Shown here: positions 8,001 through 16,717 of the stretch, in pieces
Layout: each line of letters opens with the position of its first letter
Position numbering within the stretch: position 1 is the first letter of the stretch
Made by a program: the position numbers and the translations under genes
NCBI RefSeq assembly: GCF_009189165.1
Contig: NZ_CP045118.1
Location: 1,054,001-1,118,000, forward strand
DNA: 64,000 nucleotides
Direction: 5' to 3'
Source: Pseudomonas sp. SCB32
Lineage (GTDB): Bacteria > Pseudomonadota > Gammaproteobacteria > Pseudomonadales > Pseudomonadaceae
The notes under the pieces: model-generated
Database searches by the model: none
The model's input: the letters and a program-made list of their open reading frames with translations, nothing else
What the model was told of the DNA's origin: nothing

Positions 8001-11000
8001 AGCTCGTATTGCCCTTGGGTACGTCCTACGTCTGACTTCAAAAGGCGGCAGCGAGTCATATCGCATTCAGCAGGCCTTCAAAGCGGTCCCCATTCTCGCG
8101 CAAGCGCTGCTGAGGCTCGGTGCCATACGCGGCGAGACTGAGTACCGCGCGGTACTTCGGGAAATTGACGCAGCCATCGCCTCATCGACACTGGGGGGCA
8201 CTGCGTACCTGCGACGCAGATTGGCCGTCGATGCGTATCGCGTTGACGGTGACCGGGTGGCGGCCGTCGATCGACTCAACGCACTCGTGGCGGAGCTTCA
8301 GGAGAGCACGCCGAGCGAGCAGATCGACGGGTTGGCGGATCTGGCAATTGCGTTGGCTGCGGTCGGGGACTTAGCGCGGGCGAAACAGTTGCTGGCGACG
8401 GTTCCCGAGCAATGCCTTGGCTATGCGTTGGCCCCCAAGAAAGACCCGCAGTACGCAATCTGGCAAGACATCCTGGTCCTTGCGAGCGCCGCTGACCCGG
8501 AGACCCGTGTCAAGCGAGTCTCGACCTTGATGCGCCAGGTCGGTGGCATGACCGAAACGGAAGGGTCGTCGGCCGCGCATCGTTTGACGATGTCGCTAAT
8601 CGAGGAAGCGACGCAGGTCGGACCTCGCTTCGGCTTCGAGGTGTCAAAGACACTGGCGGATTGGCATCTGATTGGCTGGCCGAACCGCGTCGACCTGCTC
8701 ATGACGGGGATGGTCCGGCGAAGCCCTGAACTCGTAGTGGCTTGCGCGACGGTCTGGTGCGGTCTGTGTCTGCCGTTCTACATGGAACCGCACTACCGGG
8801 CCCCGTACCACGTCGGCGACTTCATCGACGTCGCCGCCGACGCCGCAGGACCCAGAGAGATTGAACCGCTCACGCGGATGCTTTTGGGGGCGATCGAGGT
8901 AACCAGCAGGGCACACGAGAGGGTCGGACTGCTCCAGCGCCTTCACACCGCTGCCGGAAGACATGGGTTTTCATCGGCCGAGCTCGATGCCGCCGTAGCC
9001 CGGTGGGCGTCAGAAGCGCCGGAACCTCGACACTCGTATACGCCAAGCAAGTACGACTCGGAGACTACTCTCGAGCAGCTTGAGCGCGCGTTTGAAGCGG
9101 ATGGCGACGAACTGAACTACAACGCCCCGTACCGTTTCAGAGATTTGGCCGAGACGGCCCCGCTTCATTTGGTGCGGAGGATGTTTGAGCGCTGGCAGGT
9201 CTTGCAGGATGACGCGCGCTGCCGCTTCCTGGTGGTTAGAAAGTTGGCTGCGGCTGGGGAGGTCGAGTACGCCAAGAAGCTGATGCAAGGCTACGAGTCA
9301 AGCAAGGAGCCCTGGAGCTCCTGGAGCCAGTGGATGGGTGGCGGCAAGTTCTTTTACTTTGAGGCGAAGAAGCTCTTGCAGGGCCCATCCACATGCCCTG
9401 CTGCCTTCGAGAACATCGTCGATTCAGTGACGGCGGGCCAGGAGAGCACCCAGTCGCTACTGACAGAGCTAGATTCGATACTGCCGGTAATTAGCGCGAC
9501 GCCGGATTGGCCAGCCATCTGGTCTCTGCTTGAGGAGCAGATGACCTGCACTCGCGAGTTCCAACTGGGGCGGCCCTTCCAGCCGAGCGAGCTACCGCTC
9601 AGAGACACGGAACTTTTGGAGGATCTGCTGCACTTTGCCTATCGGCTGCCCGTTGCAGAAGTTCAGCGGCACGCGCGCAATTGCACGTTGAGCTTGGCAA
9701 GGCAAGCCGGACTCGGCCAAGCTTTGTTCAAGTCCCTTATGCGGCGACTTATGGCCGGCGAGTTAGATGCCCCCTTGCAGGCGCTCGGAACGCTGCTGGC
9801 TGCTGACAGTGCGGACCTCGCACCCGAGTTGGGCAGCGCCGTGGCTGCGTTGGTCAGTCACCGTGACATAGCGGTGGCAGAGTCAGCCGCGCTCTTGTCG
9901 CATTGGTGGGGGCTGGCTGTCCCCTTGGACGCGATGCCACTTCCGCTCTTCTATCGCCTCGAACTCGAGCACCCGCCAGAGGGCGACCAGGCATTCACGG
10001 ACGAGAGGACTGGTGCAATGCGCGTCGAGTCGCCGCTTGGCTGGACCGAGATGTTGCGCTCGACGGCACGTCACATTGCGAAGGCGGCAGGCATTGAGGA
10101 GATGACAGTTCGCCGACGCGCGGCGATGTTCATCCAGGATTGGGGTGGACTTGAGGCATTCGGGCTCTCTGGCGTCAAGAGGCTTGAGGCTCAGCTTCGC
10201 GTCCTCGACATGCAGATCACTTACCTGAAGCCCCACGCCTACATTGCCATTGCCGCCCTTCGCCACGTCGCGGGAGAACTGCGGCTGGCCGGCAAGCTGA
10301 AAGGCCGCGACAGGACGACGCTGTTGGAGCGTTTGGGTTGCCCGCTTCCGCCTCGGCCGCTGAGGCTCCCGCGAGTGCGTCCCGAATGGATTCGCATGCC
10401 GCTGCTTGACCGAAGTGCGGGTTGGTCCGAGCGAGAGCGGAAGTGGATTGACGAAGTCGGCGGTGACGTTGCCCCCTTCCCAGCAGACCGCCACGGCCTA
10501 GTCGTGGCCGAAGTATCCCGCTTCAAGATCCTCAAGCCACGGCTGTCGGAGCACCGCCTCTACCGCTTTAGAGCACCCTCGACAGAGATTGACAGTGAAG
10601 ACTTCGACGACTGCTATGCCAGGCTGCCCATCGCTGTTTGGCTAGGCCAGTATGTCGCACTTGACAATGATCTGGCGCCAACGCTGGTAAGGCGAGTAGT
10701 TTGCTCCGTGGACATGGGCTTTGACGCAGCGGCCTATTCGTTCGCTTTGTGCCCGAACTGGGTGAAGCGGCTTCGCTGGAGCGCGCATGACGAGGAGCCC
10801 AGCGTCTTCCTCGACCCGAGCGGCGCTGTGGTCGCAAGGCTCTACTGGTGGCGTGATGCCGGCCCGGTTGATATCGATGCGGAGTCTCTATGGGGCGAGG
10901 GTTGCTACCTCCTTCTCACGTCCGTAGGCATCGAACAGGTCACCACTGCCCGTGGGAAGCCGGACCTGGACATCAGCGTGTTCGCAAGCAGGCAAATCAA

Positions 11001-11061
11001 GCAACCGAGCAGCTACGGGCAGTCTCTCTTGAAGACGGCGAAGAACGGCTACTCAATCTAA
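5002..11061 (+). CDS. giant STAND-type NTPase with N-terminal nuclease, Avs-like
   Basis: The product has 2,019 residues. Residues about 28-140 resemble Cap4/DUF4297-like PD-(D/E)XK nucleases: GYIGQYERAG, then ADDLVL (Asp66/Asp67), then HQFKTS, whose Q80-x-K82 fits the catalytic (D/E/Q)xK. A P-loop NTPase follows: Walker A GPPGSGKST at 293-301, Walker B TIIVVDGLDHV with Asp390 and Asp393. Residues about 450-1,700 are almost all helical, with repeated A/L/E-rich pairs typical of TPR- or HEAT-like sensors. The last 300 residues look globular (a WWRD segment near the end). This order, nuclease-STAND-repeats, is that of Avs antiphage sensors. I cannot place it in Avs1-4. The gene is richer in G+C than the genes to its left. 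No clear ribosome site precedes the ATG at 5002; the ATG at 5014 is an alternative. Confidence 0.7.
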   Translation: MAPKMSKKPNPSTSVAPATAPAEGERRALRGYIGQYERAGAAIYAALERDELLWIGVADRNAGIADDLVLGFDGLVVGHQFKTSQFPGTFTVETLFTGANGLLRPLVHAWQCLRKDNPGSRVEIRLVVNDFPSITDKPGDGTPPHSAAFLEELQQHPNRPLADWYTQEWSRLINHLRREAGLGDDDFEQFLHSLRVVCGAAANFIQSHKLNAEQARQASEIASVLPKLVADARDKDRWTREELLSELGWRDPAKTLLIHRFPVGAYVQRNRDTEVKLLAALHAADQGYVSLIGPPGSGKSTLLQIALATEANVRLVRYLAYVPGAAQGVGRGEADNFLIDVGTQLRNSGLVGLRLRDDSLHERREQFGVLVRQAGERFDRDGIRTIIVVDGLDHVPREERPTNSLLGELPLPAAIPNGVVFVLGTQRLDLANLKPAVREQAEKSERQVLMGPLGREEVARMADALGLPAEIPRLDLSNLTHGHPLATRYLIQALLQADEAGRKHLLSGGMPFDGDIETVYTAAWREIASDVDAMDVLGFIARAEAPMDLRLLATMVKESAIERALIVARHLLRSSSQGWSVFHNSFRLFVIAQPRTRLGSVDAEYSQRVYRDLAQLAKNAPPESAQHWLELRYRARAGDGADVLALAMPARFRQQLADGCSIAEIHADIRLALLAVRGTHDATAFARLLLCRDEVGRRETALEYANQLPLAMLAVGDIDAALAFVQYFPSQGYEVVDALLARGDFQRAKELFESLEPLSQLHTSKFQDHGHDHNITEFEKWARRAVHFRDTEQIQIAIDHLAAEGLRQPEKVDPQTVAALQLHLRREAAEAMLLQKVGADPQDLCSKLGVANEGRPTVMVHAGLVASRRGDVAQALALFDAAAALPGFVEVPNGYRRRMALISFEADRRDLAEALFDKLVAPMISMCDDETDLAGLGNLVGAVMHHARLCTLLNKPLPSPTPSKHTFLHPFQQHASTIGVLLGRATIDIASLPAGIIQDEARIALGYVLRLTSKGGSESYRIQQAFKAVPILAQALLRLGAIRGETEYRAVLREIDAAIASSTLGGTAYLRRRLAVDAYRVDGDRVAAVDRLNALVAELQESTPSEQIDGLADLAIALAAVGDLARAKQLLATVPEQCLGYALAPKKDPQYAIWQDILVLASAADPETRVKRVSTLMRQVGGMTETEGSSAAHRLTMSLIEEATQVGPRFGFEVSKTLADWHLIGWPNRVDLLMTGMVRRSPELVVACATVWCGLCLPFYMEPHYRAPYHVGDFIDVAADAAGPREIEPLTRMLLGAIEVTSRAHERVGLLQRLHTAAGRHGFSSAELDAAVARWASEAPEPRHSYTPSKYDSETTLEQLERAFEADGDELNYNAPYRFRDLAETAPLHLVRRMFERWQVLQDDARCRFLVVRKLAAAGEVEYAKKLMQGYESSKEPWSSWSQWMGGGKFFYFEAKKLLQGPSTCPAAFENIVDSVTAGQESTQSLLTELDSILPVISATPDWPAIWSLLEEQMTCTREFQLGRPFQPSELPLRDTELLEDLLHFAYRLPVAEVQRHARNCTLSLARQAGLGQALFKSLMRRLMAGELDAPLQALGTLLAADSADLAPELGSAVAALVSHRDIAVAESAALLSHWWGLAVPLDAMPLPLFYRLELEHPPEGDQAFTDERTGAMRVESPLGWTEMLRSTARHIAKAAGIEEMTVRRRAAMFIQDWGGLEAFGLSGVKRLEAQLRVLDMQITYLKPHAYIAIAALRHVAGELRLAGKLKGRDRTTLLERLGCPLPPRPLRLPRVRPEWIRMPLLDRSAGWSERERKWIDEVGGDVAPFPADRHGLVVAEVSRFKILKPRLSEHRLYRFRAPSTEIDSEDFDDCYARLPIAVWLGQYVALDNDLAPTLVRRVVCSVDMGFDAAAYSFALCPNWVKRLRWSAHDEEPSVFLDPSGAVVARLYWWRDAGPVDIDAESLWGEGCYLLLTSVGIEQVTTARGKPDLDISVFASRQIKQPSSYGQSLLKTAKNGYSI

Positions 11062-11392
11062 GCCATTCAGATTCAGCGGCGATGTCAAGCGAGAGGGGCC
11101 GTGCTGGCACGAGCTGGCTGTCCCGGAGGGCTGCTTCCCGCCGGTGGCTAGCGTTCGTAGCACCCTAACCATCGATCGCTCCCGCTGCGAAGCAGCCATC
11201 GGACTTTCCAAATCGAACTTCTGCTTTGGGTCGGTTGCTGCCTTGGATGTGCGACAGCTACCGACCCATAGAGGACATTTCAACGAGACGGGACAATCCA
11301 ACCTGCATGAGACGCTTTTTCCGGTTCACTCAAGCTTTTTAGCTAACCTCTCACAACCCCGGTTGGGGGATTGAGTGAATGGCTAAGTGCAT
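11062..11392. other. 330-base intergenic region between STAND gene and jetD
   Basis: It holds a full copy of the palindromic intergenic repeat (11219-11276). The two genes face each other here. I see no clear terminator with a T-run and no credible small gene. Confidence 0.5.
11219..11276. repeat. palindromic intergenic repeat, full copy
   Basis: TGGGTCGGT (11227-11235) pairs with ACCGACCCA (11260-11268). The surrounding arms, TTCTGCTTTGGG and CATAGAGGAC, follow the same pattern as the elements at 1906, 3651 and 4796, although more diverged. Confidence 0.5.
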
Positions 11393-12586
11393 CTATACCG
11401 TAGCGATGGCATGAAGCCAGACGTCAAGTTGCTGCTCTACGTAGTCTTGAGACAACCGCTCCTGTTCTAGTCGACCAACTCCGTGTCGACCAGAGCGCAG
11501 CTCCTCAAAAAGGGACCGCTCAGTAAGAGTCAGGCCATAGTCCGGTAGCTCGGCTGGTCGCTCTTCGCACACCCCGCGCTCAACATGGGCGATCAGCGTG
11601 TCGCGATCCATCATCACGGCCTCAACATGGGGCTGCCTCAACCGTGCATCGGCGAGGAATTTCAGCCCCCATGTATCGAGATCCCCCCAGTAACCTACCT
11701 TTTTGTCCTTCAGCCACTCGGCTTGTAGCCAGGCGGTATTTGCGCCTCCTCCGAACACTGCAATGGTGCCTGGTAGCTCAGGAAGTCCGTAGCCAGCCTG
11801 GAGGTTCTCGATCACCAGCACACTCCGAGCGGGCAACGGATAGGTCATCAGTTGCTCAAAGGACAGCCGAACGAGATCAAGCCCAGCAAGGCGACCTTTC
11901 ACGTCAGGGCAAAGTGGTTTCACGTGAAGCCAGTTGGATGGTGTGGCGCGGCAGCCTAACCAAGCCTCTAACCCGCCATGAGCGGAAACCTCTTGGTCGT
12001 GCATCGAATCCAACAGAGCGGCAATTAGACTCTGGTTCAGCTCCACGAACTTCGTATCCACCCTCTGTAGTGGCAGGGCCCGCAAGTATCGACGCTGGCC
12101 CATTCCACACTGGAGTTGCGGCAGCAGGCACGCCAGCAAATGGATGTCAGTCATGGAGAGCTTCTCCAGCTCTCCAAGCTGCTTGATGAGGGTAGTGAAC
12201 AGAGCTTTATCCAACGAGAGCAACGGCTCCATTCGCTCCGCCCAGCCTCTGCTTCGTTCAACAGCCTCAGCCCCCAGCGCAGCGATGAGGGCTTGCGTTG
12301 ATTCGATCTCCAACCTTATCGGGACTTCGCATTCACCCAGTTGCCGAAATCGCTTCGTCACCCATGCCACTTGATGTGGCCACGGCCATTTCCGCCAGGC
12401 CGCGATATAGCCATGGAAATGGTCAAGATCCTCAAGCGCCTGGCTACCGGTTGGCGGCTTCAGCAAGCAAGGAATGGGGAAAGGTCGCGTACCCAAGAGT
12501 CGCTCCCGCAGCCGGCCTGTATGGTCCCACTCCAGTCGGCGCAGCTCCTCAACAACGTCATCTGGAAGCCGTCCCCAATCCCTCAC
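11393..12586 (-). CDS. jetD: Wadjet protein JetD, Toprim nuclease subunit
   Basis: JetD (397 residues) is the topoisomerase VI-like nuclease that cuts the extruded closed-circular plasmid DNA in Wadjet. Residues 1-200 fit DUF3322 (RYLRALPLQRVDTKFVE at 166-182). Residues about 215-397 fit DUF2220 with a Toprim fold: VLVIEN with Glu260, FGGG, then GDLDTWG with Asp302 and Asp304. These are the expected metal-binding residues. It starts with GTG at 12586 and overlaps the jetC stop by GTGA, so translation is probably coupled. It is last in jetA-B-C-D. No truncation or missing motif is visible. Confidence 0.92.
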   Translation of the reverse strand: MRDWGRLPDDVVEELRRLEWDHTGRLRERLLGTRPFPIPCLLKPPTGSQALEDLDHFHGYIAAWRKWPWPHQVAWVTKRFRQLGECEVPIRLEIESTQALIAALGAEAVERSRGWAERMEPLLSLDKALFTTLIKQLGELEKLSMTDIHLLACLLPQLQCGMGQRRYLRALPLQRVDTKFVELNQSLIAALLDSMHDQEVSAHGGLEAWLGCRATPSNWLHVKPLCPDVKGRLAGLDLVRLSFEQLMTYPLPARSVLVIENLQAGYGLPELPGTIAVFGGGANTAWLQAEWLKDKKVGYWGDLDTWGLKFLADARLRQPHVEAVMMDRDTLIAHVERGVCEERPAELPDYGLTLTERSLFEELRSGRHGVGRLEQERLSQDYVEQQLDVWLHAIATV

Positions 12587-15500
12587 AGTGCTGGCTCCAC
12601 TTCGATCCCCAGTGAACTGGCTGCCTTTTGCAGCCCCTGCTGTTCATGACGCGCCAGCTGCTCGTCAATTTCCTCCCAGGTGACCTCACAGAGCCGACTC
12701 TCATGCTTGTCCTGGTCACGCTCTGCGATCAACAGCGAGCGCGCCGATTCACGTGCAAGGTTGAGGTTCTTGTATGGAGTGATCAGATTCACGTGGATCT
12801 TCAATTCCCGGAAGACTTTGAGCACCCGGCGACTCACCGCCTCGGCGGTATTGGAGAACGCCTCATCCAGGAACACGGTGCAGTACAGCGGACGGTCGCT
12901 GCCGTCGGGCGTCAGCACGTAAGCCAAGCTGGCGGCTACTATCGTGCCGGCAAACGACTCCTTTTCCCCGCCTGACTTACCGCTGGAAGACTCCAGCACA
13001 TCGCGTACCTTTTTGCTGCCTTTCTCTACTTCCTCGGCGAAGAAGGACAGCTGGTAGCGCGAATCCAACAGTCGCAGACTCTCTAGATTGCCCGAGGTTG
13101 CAGGATTGGTGGCTTTCTCCAGTTTCTCGATCAGCTCCTTCAGCTCGACAAAGCGAGCCTCATGATCGTCACTTCCAGCTCGCGCCAGCACGCGCATCAA
13201 CTGGGCATTGAATGCTTTCACGTGTTCGAAGATTTCTGGCCGACTTCCCAGACGAAGGTAGGTTCCCTGCCGAAACTCCGTGCGCTCCAGAACATCGTTG
13301 ATCGTTTCGATTCGGTCCTGGATGTCCTCACGTTCGGCCTGGATGGTTTGGCTGATTCGAGCAAGCGACTGTGTTGCGTTGCGGTTCAAGCGCTCTCGGA
13401 AACGCTCGACCAGGTCTGGCAATCCTTCCTGCTCCAAATGGGCCAAGTGATCGACGTACTCTTCTAGGGCATCAACTCCGACGAGCCAATCATTGGCGAT
13501 GAGCGGCCATTTTGTTTTGAACTCGGAGACAATCCCGCTAGCCTTGTTCGATGCTCGAAACTCTCGGTTGTGGGCCCCCTTACGGGCCTCTTCCAGCGCT
13601 GATCGATGGCGATTTTCGAGTTCTGAAACCATCTCCAAATCGTCAAGGTCTAGCTGTCCCACACGCTTAGAAAGCAACTCCCTGACCTCATCCACCAAAC
13701 CGGTCCGGGCGGCATCTAACGCCAGCTCCAGTTGTTGGTTCGCCTTGAGCTTGTCGCTCTCCAGCCCCCCGACTTTTTTGCTGACCAGTTCTTTCTTGCC
13801 TTGTACTTCCTTCAGCTCAGCACCTGCCTGCTCCCACCGAGCCTTCGCCACTCCCAATTCACTATCAGGCCGCTCCAGCGCCTCTAGATCCGCCCTCAGC
13901 GATTGCATCCGATCTTGCGCTGACTGGACATCAATTGCCGCCCAGGTGAGCTGGGCGATGCGCTCCCACACCCGAGTGTGCTTCTCGAGGTCGTCCATGG
14001 CCGTGCGCGCATCTGCTGTAAGCTGGGCCAACTTCTTGACCTCTGCCTCCAACTCGACACGATCCTTCCTTAACGCCGCTAGACGCCCCTTGTTACTGAA
14101 TCCCAAACACCAGAAACGTGGGTTATCAATGCGCTGCTGGTCCTTCTTCTCAAATCGCCCTTTATCCAGGTGCACCAGGCCCTGGATGGTCATCGAGAAG
14201 TCGATCTGGTCCAGTATTTCAGTCGATGCCACGCAGTGCAGGTCGAAGCGTGAGAGGTGCTTTTTCAGCCAATCACGATAGGGGTGCGGCTTCCAATCCA
14301 GCATTTTTAGAAAGCCATCCGGTAGGAACTCAGCAACCTGCGGATGCTGGTTCAGCCGAACAACCTGCACCCTGACATGGAGACCCGTGTGGCGAGTGTT
14401 CAGCCACTTGGTCACCAGGCGATATCGCTCATCAGGCACCAGCAGTGTGGTGCGATGCCCTCCCAGCGCCCGTTCAATGGCGCCTTGCCAAGGTCGATGC
14501 GCCTCCAGGACATCGATCAGCTCGCCAACGAAAACAACCTCCGCAGGATCAAGCGATAAGCTCTCTACCAGTTGGTCGCGGAGCTTCTGATAGGAAGGTT
14601 CAATGTTGGAGTCCGGTCGCGACTCCATGTCTTCGATTTCACCTACCAGCTCCTTGAGCTGTGTTTGCTCACGGGAGAGGTTCGCTGCCGACGAAGCGAA
14701 CTGATCCTGGCGCGCTTGACGTAACGCCGGCATATCCGCCAGTTCCGTTTGCGCTCTCACCTGGTTTTGCTTGAATACGTCGAGCGACAGCGTGTCTGGC
14801 AGACTAAGGTCTCGTACATCCATCTGATACAGGCGCGCATCGCGTACGCTGTCGTGATGCACCTGCGTTGCCGCTTTCAAGTCCTTCCGCAGCCCCTCCA
14901 GTCGCTCACCACCTTGCGACTGGTAGGCATGGAACAACGCCTGTACCCGTTCCGTTGCTTGCTCCTCCAAAGCTCCAAGGCGGGTCATTTCCTCTGCCAA
15001 CTGAAGCAGTTCCGCCTCGTATTGCTTCAGGCGCATTTGCCACAGTCGAGAGCACTGCTCGCCAAAGTAGACCGGCAGGCCGGCTAGCTCAGCTGAGATC
15101 CGCCGCATCTCCTCCCTGGCCTGATTCAGCGCTTGGCTGGTCTCTGGCAACTCAATCAGGGCATCCCGCTGTCGCCGAGCATCATCGAGTTCGCTATGGA
15201 CGCTGACCAAGTCATCGAATTCACTGACCGCAAGCCGGGCATGCTCCTTGACCTGACTGGGCTCCAGGACCAGATCTCGAATCAAGCTGGTGAGGTCATC
15301 AATCTTCTTCAAACCCAGCGCCCGGGAGAGCAGGGCAGGAGCGTTACGGTTCTCCATGCGCAGGAGTCGCACATAGGTCTCTTGATACTCGGTAAACGAA
15401 TCGAATGCCTCGACCAGCGGGTCCTCTTTGAGGTGCTGTTTCAGCACACGGGCATTGCCCTCACCGAAGAGATGCAACAGCTCATCCAAGCCCACATCGC

Positions 15501-15969
15501 GCTTACCCACCACAAAAAGGCGTTTGAGGTCGTTGAGCGAGTTGCTGGCCTGGGTAATCCAGAACAGGGCCGCCAAGGTGATCTTCGAACCATCGTCCGC
15601 TTGGTACAGCGCCCGAAGCCCCGTTGCGGTCGCCCCTGAGCGTTTCAGCAGGGTAGCCGTCTCGCTGCCATCATGGGCCTTGCCATAGTTTCCTCGCACA
15701 TAGGACATCAAGGTGCGATCCGTACGGTCCCCTTGAGCAGCCGCGATGTTGAACGACGCCTTGCTGGAGGGCAGCAGAAGCGCCATCAACCCATCAATGA
15801 GTGTCGACTTACCGGCACCGTTGTCACCGGTAATGAGGGTGCCCTCGGGGTCAATCTTCGCGGAATGCAGGCCATGGAAGGAGCCCCAGTTGTATACCGA
15901 CAGCTCGGCTAGACGGATCTGACCGGTGCTGAACAACTCACTCAGACTTACCTCGCTTGCCTCAAGCAT
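12583..15969 (-). CDS. jetC: Wadjet protein JetC, MukB-like SMC ATPase
   Basis: JetC is the SMC motor that extrudes DNA loops in the Wadjet complex. With the ATG at 15969 it has 1,128 residues. Walker A is GDNGAGKST (48-56), the ABC signature appears as SGGEKES (about 999-1005), and Walker B ends in FLDEAF (DEAF about 1035-1038). Between them lie long stretches with heptad-like E/L/Q/R patterns (about 220-420 and 640-930), fitting the coiled coil, with a hinge-like segment around 430-640. AGGTGCAGG lies just before the ATG; a longer frame from 16005 would run further into jetB and is less likely. The start overlaps the jetB end by 8 bases. Confidence 0.92.
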   Translation of the reverse strand: MLEASEVSLSELFSTGQIRLAELSVYNWGSFHGLHSAKIDPEGTLITGDNGAGKSTLIDGLMALLLPSSKASFNIAAAQGDRTDRTLMSYVRGNYGKAHDGSETATLLKRSGATATGLRALYQADDGSKITLAALFWITQASNSLNDLKRLFVVGKRDVGLDELLHLFGEGNARVLKQHLKEDPLVEAFDSFTEYQETYVRLLRMENRNAPALLSRALGLKKIDDLTSLIRDLVLEPSQVKEHARLAVSEFDDLVSVHSELDDARRQRDALIELPETSQALNQAREEMRRISAELAGLPVYFGEQCSRLWQMRLKQYEAELLQLAEEMTRLGALEEQATERVQALFHAYQSQGGERLEGLRKDLKAATQVHHDSVRDARLYQMDVRDLSLPDTLSLDVFKQNQVRAQTELADMPALRQARQDQFASSAANLSREQTQLKELVGEIEDMESRPDSNIEPSYQKLRDQLVESLSLDPAEVVFVGELIDVLEAHRPWQGAIERALGGHRTTLLVPDERYRLVTKWLNTRHTGLHVRVQVVRLNQHPQVAEFLPDGFLKMLDWKPHPYRDWLKKHLSRFDLHCVASTEILDQIDFSMTIQGLVHLDKGRFEKKDQQRIDNPRFWCLGFSNKGRLAALRKDRVELEAEVKKLAQLTADARTAMDDLEKHTRVWERIAQLTWAAIDVQSAQDRMQSLRADLEALERPDSELGVAKARWEQAGAELKEVQGKKELVSKKVGGLESDKLKANQQLELALDAARTGLVDEVRELLSKRVGQLDLDDLEMVSELENRHRSALEEARKGAHNREFRASNKASGIVSEFKTKWPLIANDWLVGVDALEEYVDHLAHLEQEGLPDLVERFRERLNRNATQSLARISQTIQAEREDIQDRIETINDVLERTEFRQGTYLRLGSRPEIFEHVKAFNAQLMRVLARAGSDDHEARFVELKELIEKLEKATNPATSGNLESLRLLDSRYQLSFFAEEVEKGSKKVRDVLESSSGKSGGEKESFAGTIVAASLAYVLTPDGSDRPLYCTVFLDEAFSNTAEAVSRRVLKVFRELKIHVNLITPYKNLNLARESARSLLIAERDQDKHESRLCEVTWEEIDEQLARHEQQGLQKAASSLGIEVEPAL

Positions 15970-16717
15970 CCTGCACCTCTTCGCCCGTTTTGACGTCCGC
16001 ATCACCGGCTAGGCGTTCGTACTCTTTCAGCAGACGTTCAAGAAAATCGGCATTGACGACATAGCGGATCACCGAGGTGATCTCAAACCGCTCGTCATCC
16101 CCGCGGACCGCACTGATGAGACGCTTATCTTTCAACAAGGCAAGCGATCCGTTGAGCGTCCTCCGCTCGGAGCGGGAGCTGTAGGTCAGCGGCAAAAAGG
16201 GTGTCATCAATGCCTCGATCCGCTCGATATCAATGATGATCTTCTGTTCGCCCGCTGTTTCTCGCTCCTGGTAGTACTTGCGCAGCACCAGCAAAAGCAG
16301 CGTGTCATAGAGGCTGAGCGTGCGCTTGTTGATCAGGCGTGACGCTTCGTCGGCCTCCTCGTCCTGCTCTGCCACCTCCTGCTGGAGCAGGATGGCGATA
16401 CCGGCCTTCATGTCCAACAACATGCGCATGAACATGTTGCCCAAGTGCTCTGCGATCAGGCCCTCGTGCCGGCACAGCGCTTCGAACGCCAGGCGTTTGC
16501 TATCGGCCATCACCACCCCTTGGCGGAGTAGCAGCACCAGGGCGCGCCTGGCTTCCAGTGGCATGCCGACCTCAGAATCCCCAACGACGGGCGGCTCAAC
16601 GGGAGCATCCCCAAACGTCTCCACCTCTCCGCTGACTGACGGCGTGTCAGGCCGATTTGCTCGATACTGGTCGAACAGGGCTGGGGCCTGTTGGGAATGC
16701 TGCTCTTCCTCGTTCAT
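15962..16717 (-). CDS. jetB: Wadjet protein JetB, MukE-like subunit (DUF4194)
   Basis: JetB (251 residues from the ATG at 16717) is the MukE-like KITE subunit that binds the JetA kleisin and JetC. The start overlaps the jetA stop by ATGA and has GGAGGA about 9 bases upstream, which argues against the longer frame from 16792. The first 45 residues are acidic and low-complexity. The rest is a winged-helix type protein: LLLLVLRKYYQERE and FLPLTYSSRSERRTLNGSL match the DUF4194 pattern. Call rests on family features together with gene order. Confidence 0.88.
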   Translation of the reverse strand: MNEEEQHSQQAPALFDQYRANRPDTPSVSGEVETFGDAPVEPPVVGDSEVGMPLEARRALVLLLRQGVVMADSKRLAFEALCRHEGLIAEHLGNMFMRMLLDMKAGIAILLQQEVAEQDEEADEASRLINKRTLSLYDTLLLLVLRKYYQERETAGEQKIIIDIERIEALMTPFLPLTYSSRSERRTLNGSLALLKDKRLISAVRGDDERFEITSVIRYVVNADFLERLLKEYERLAGDADVKTGEEVQDA

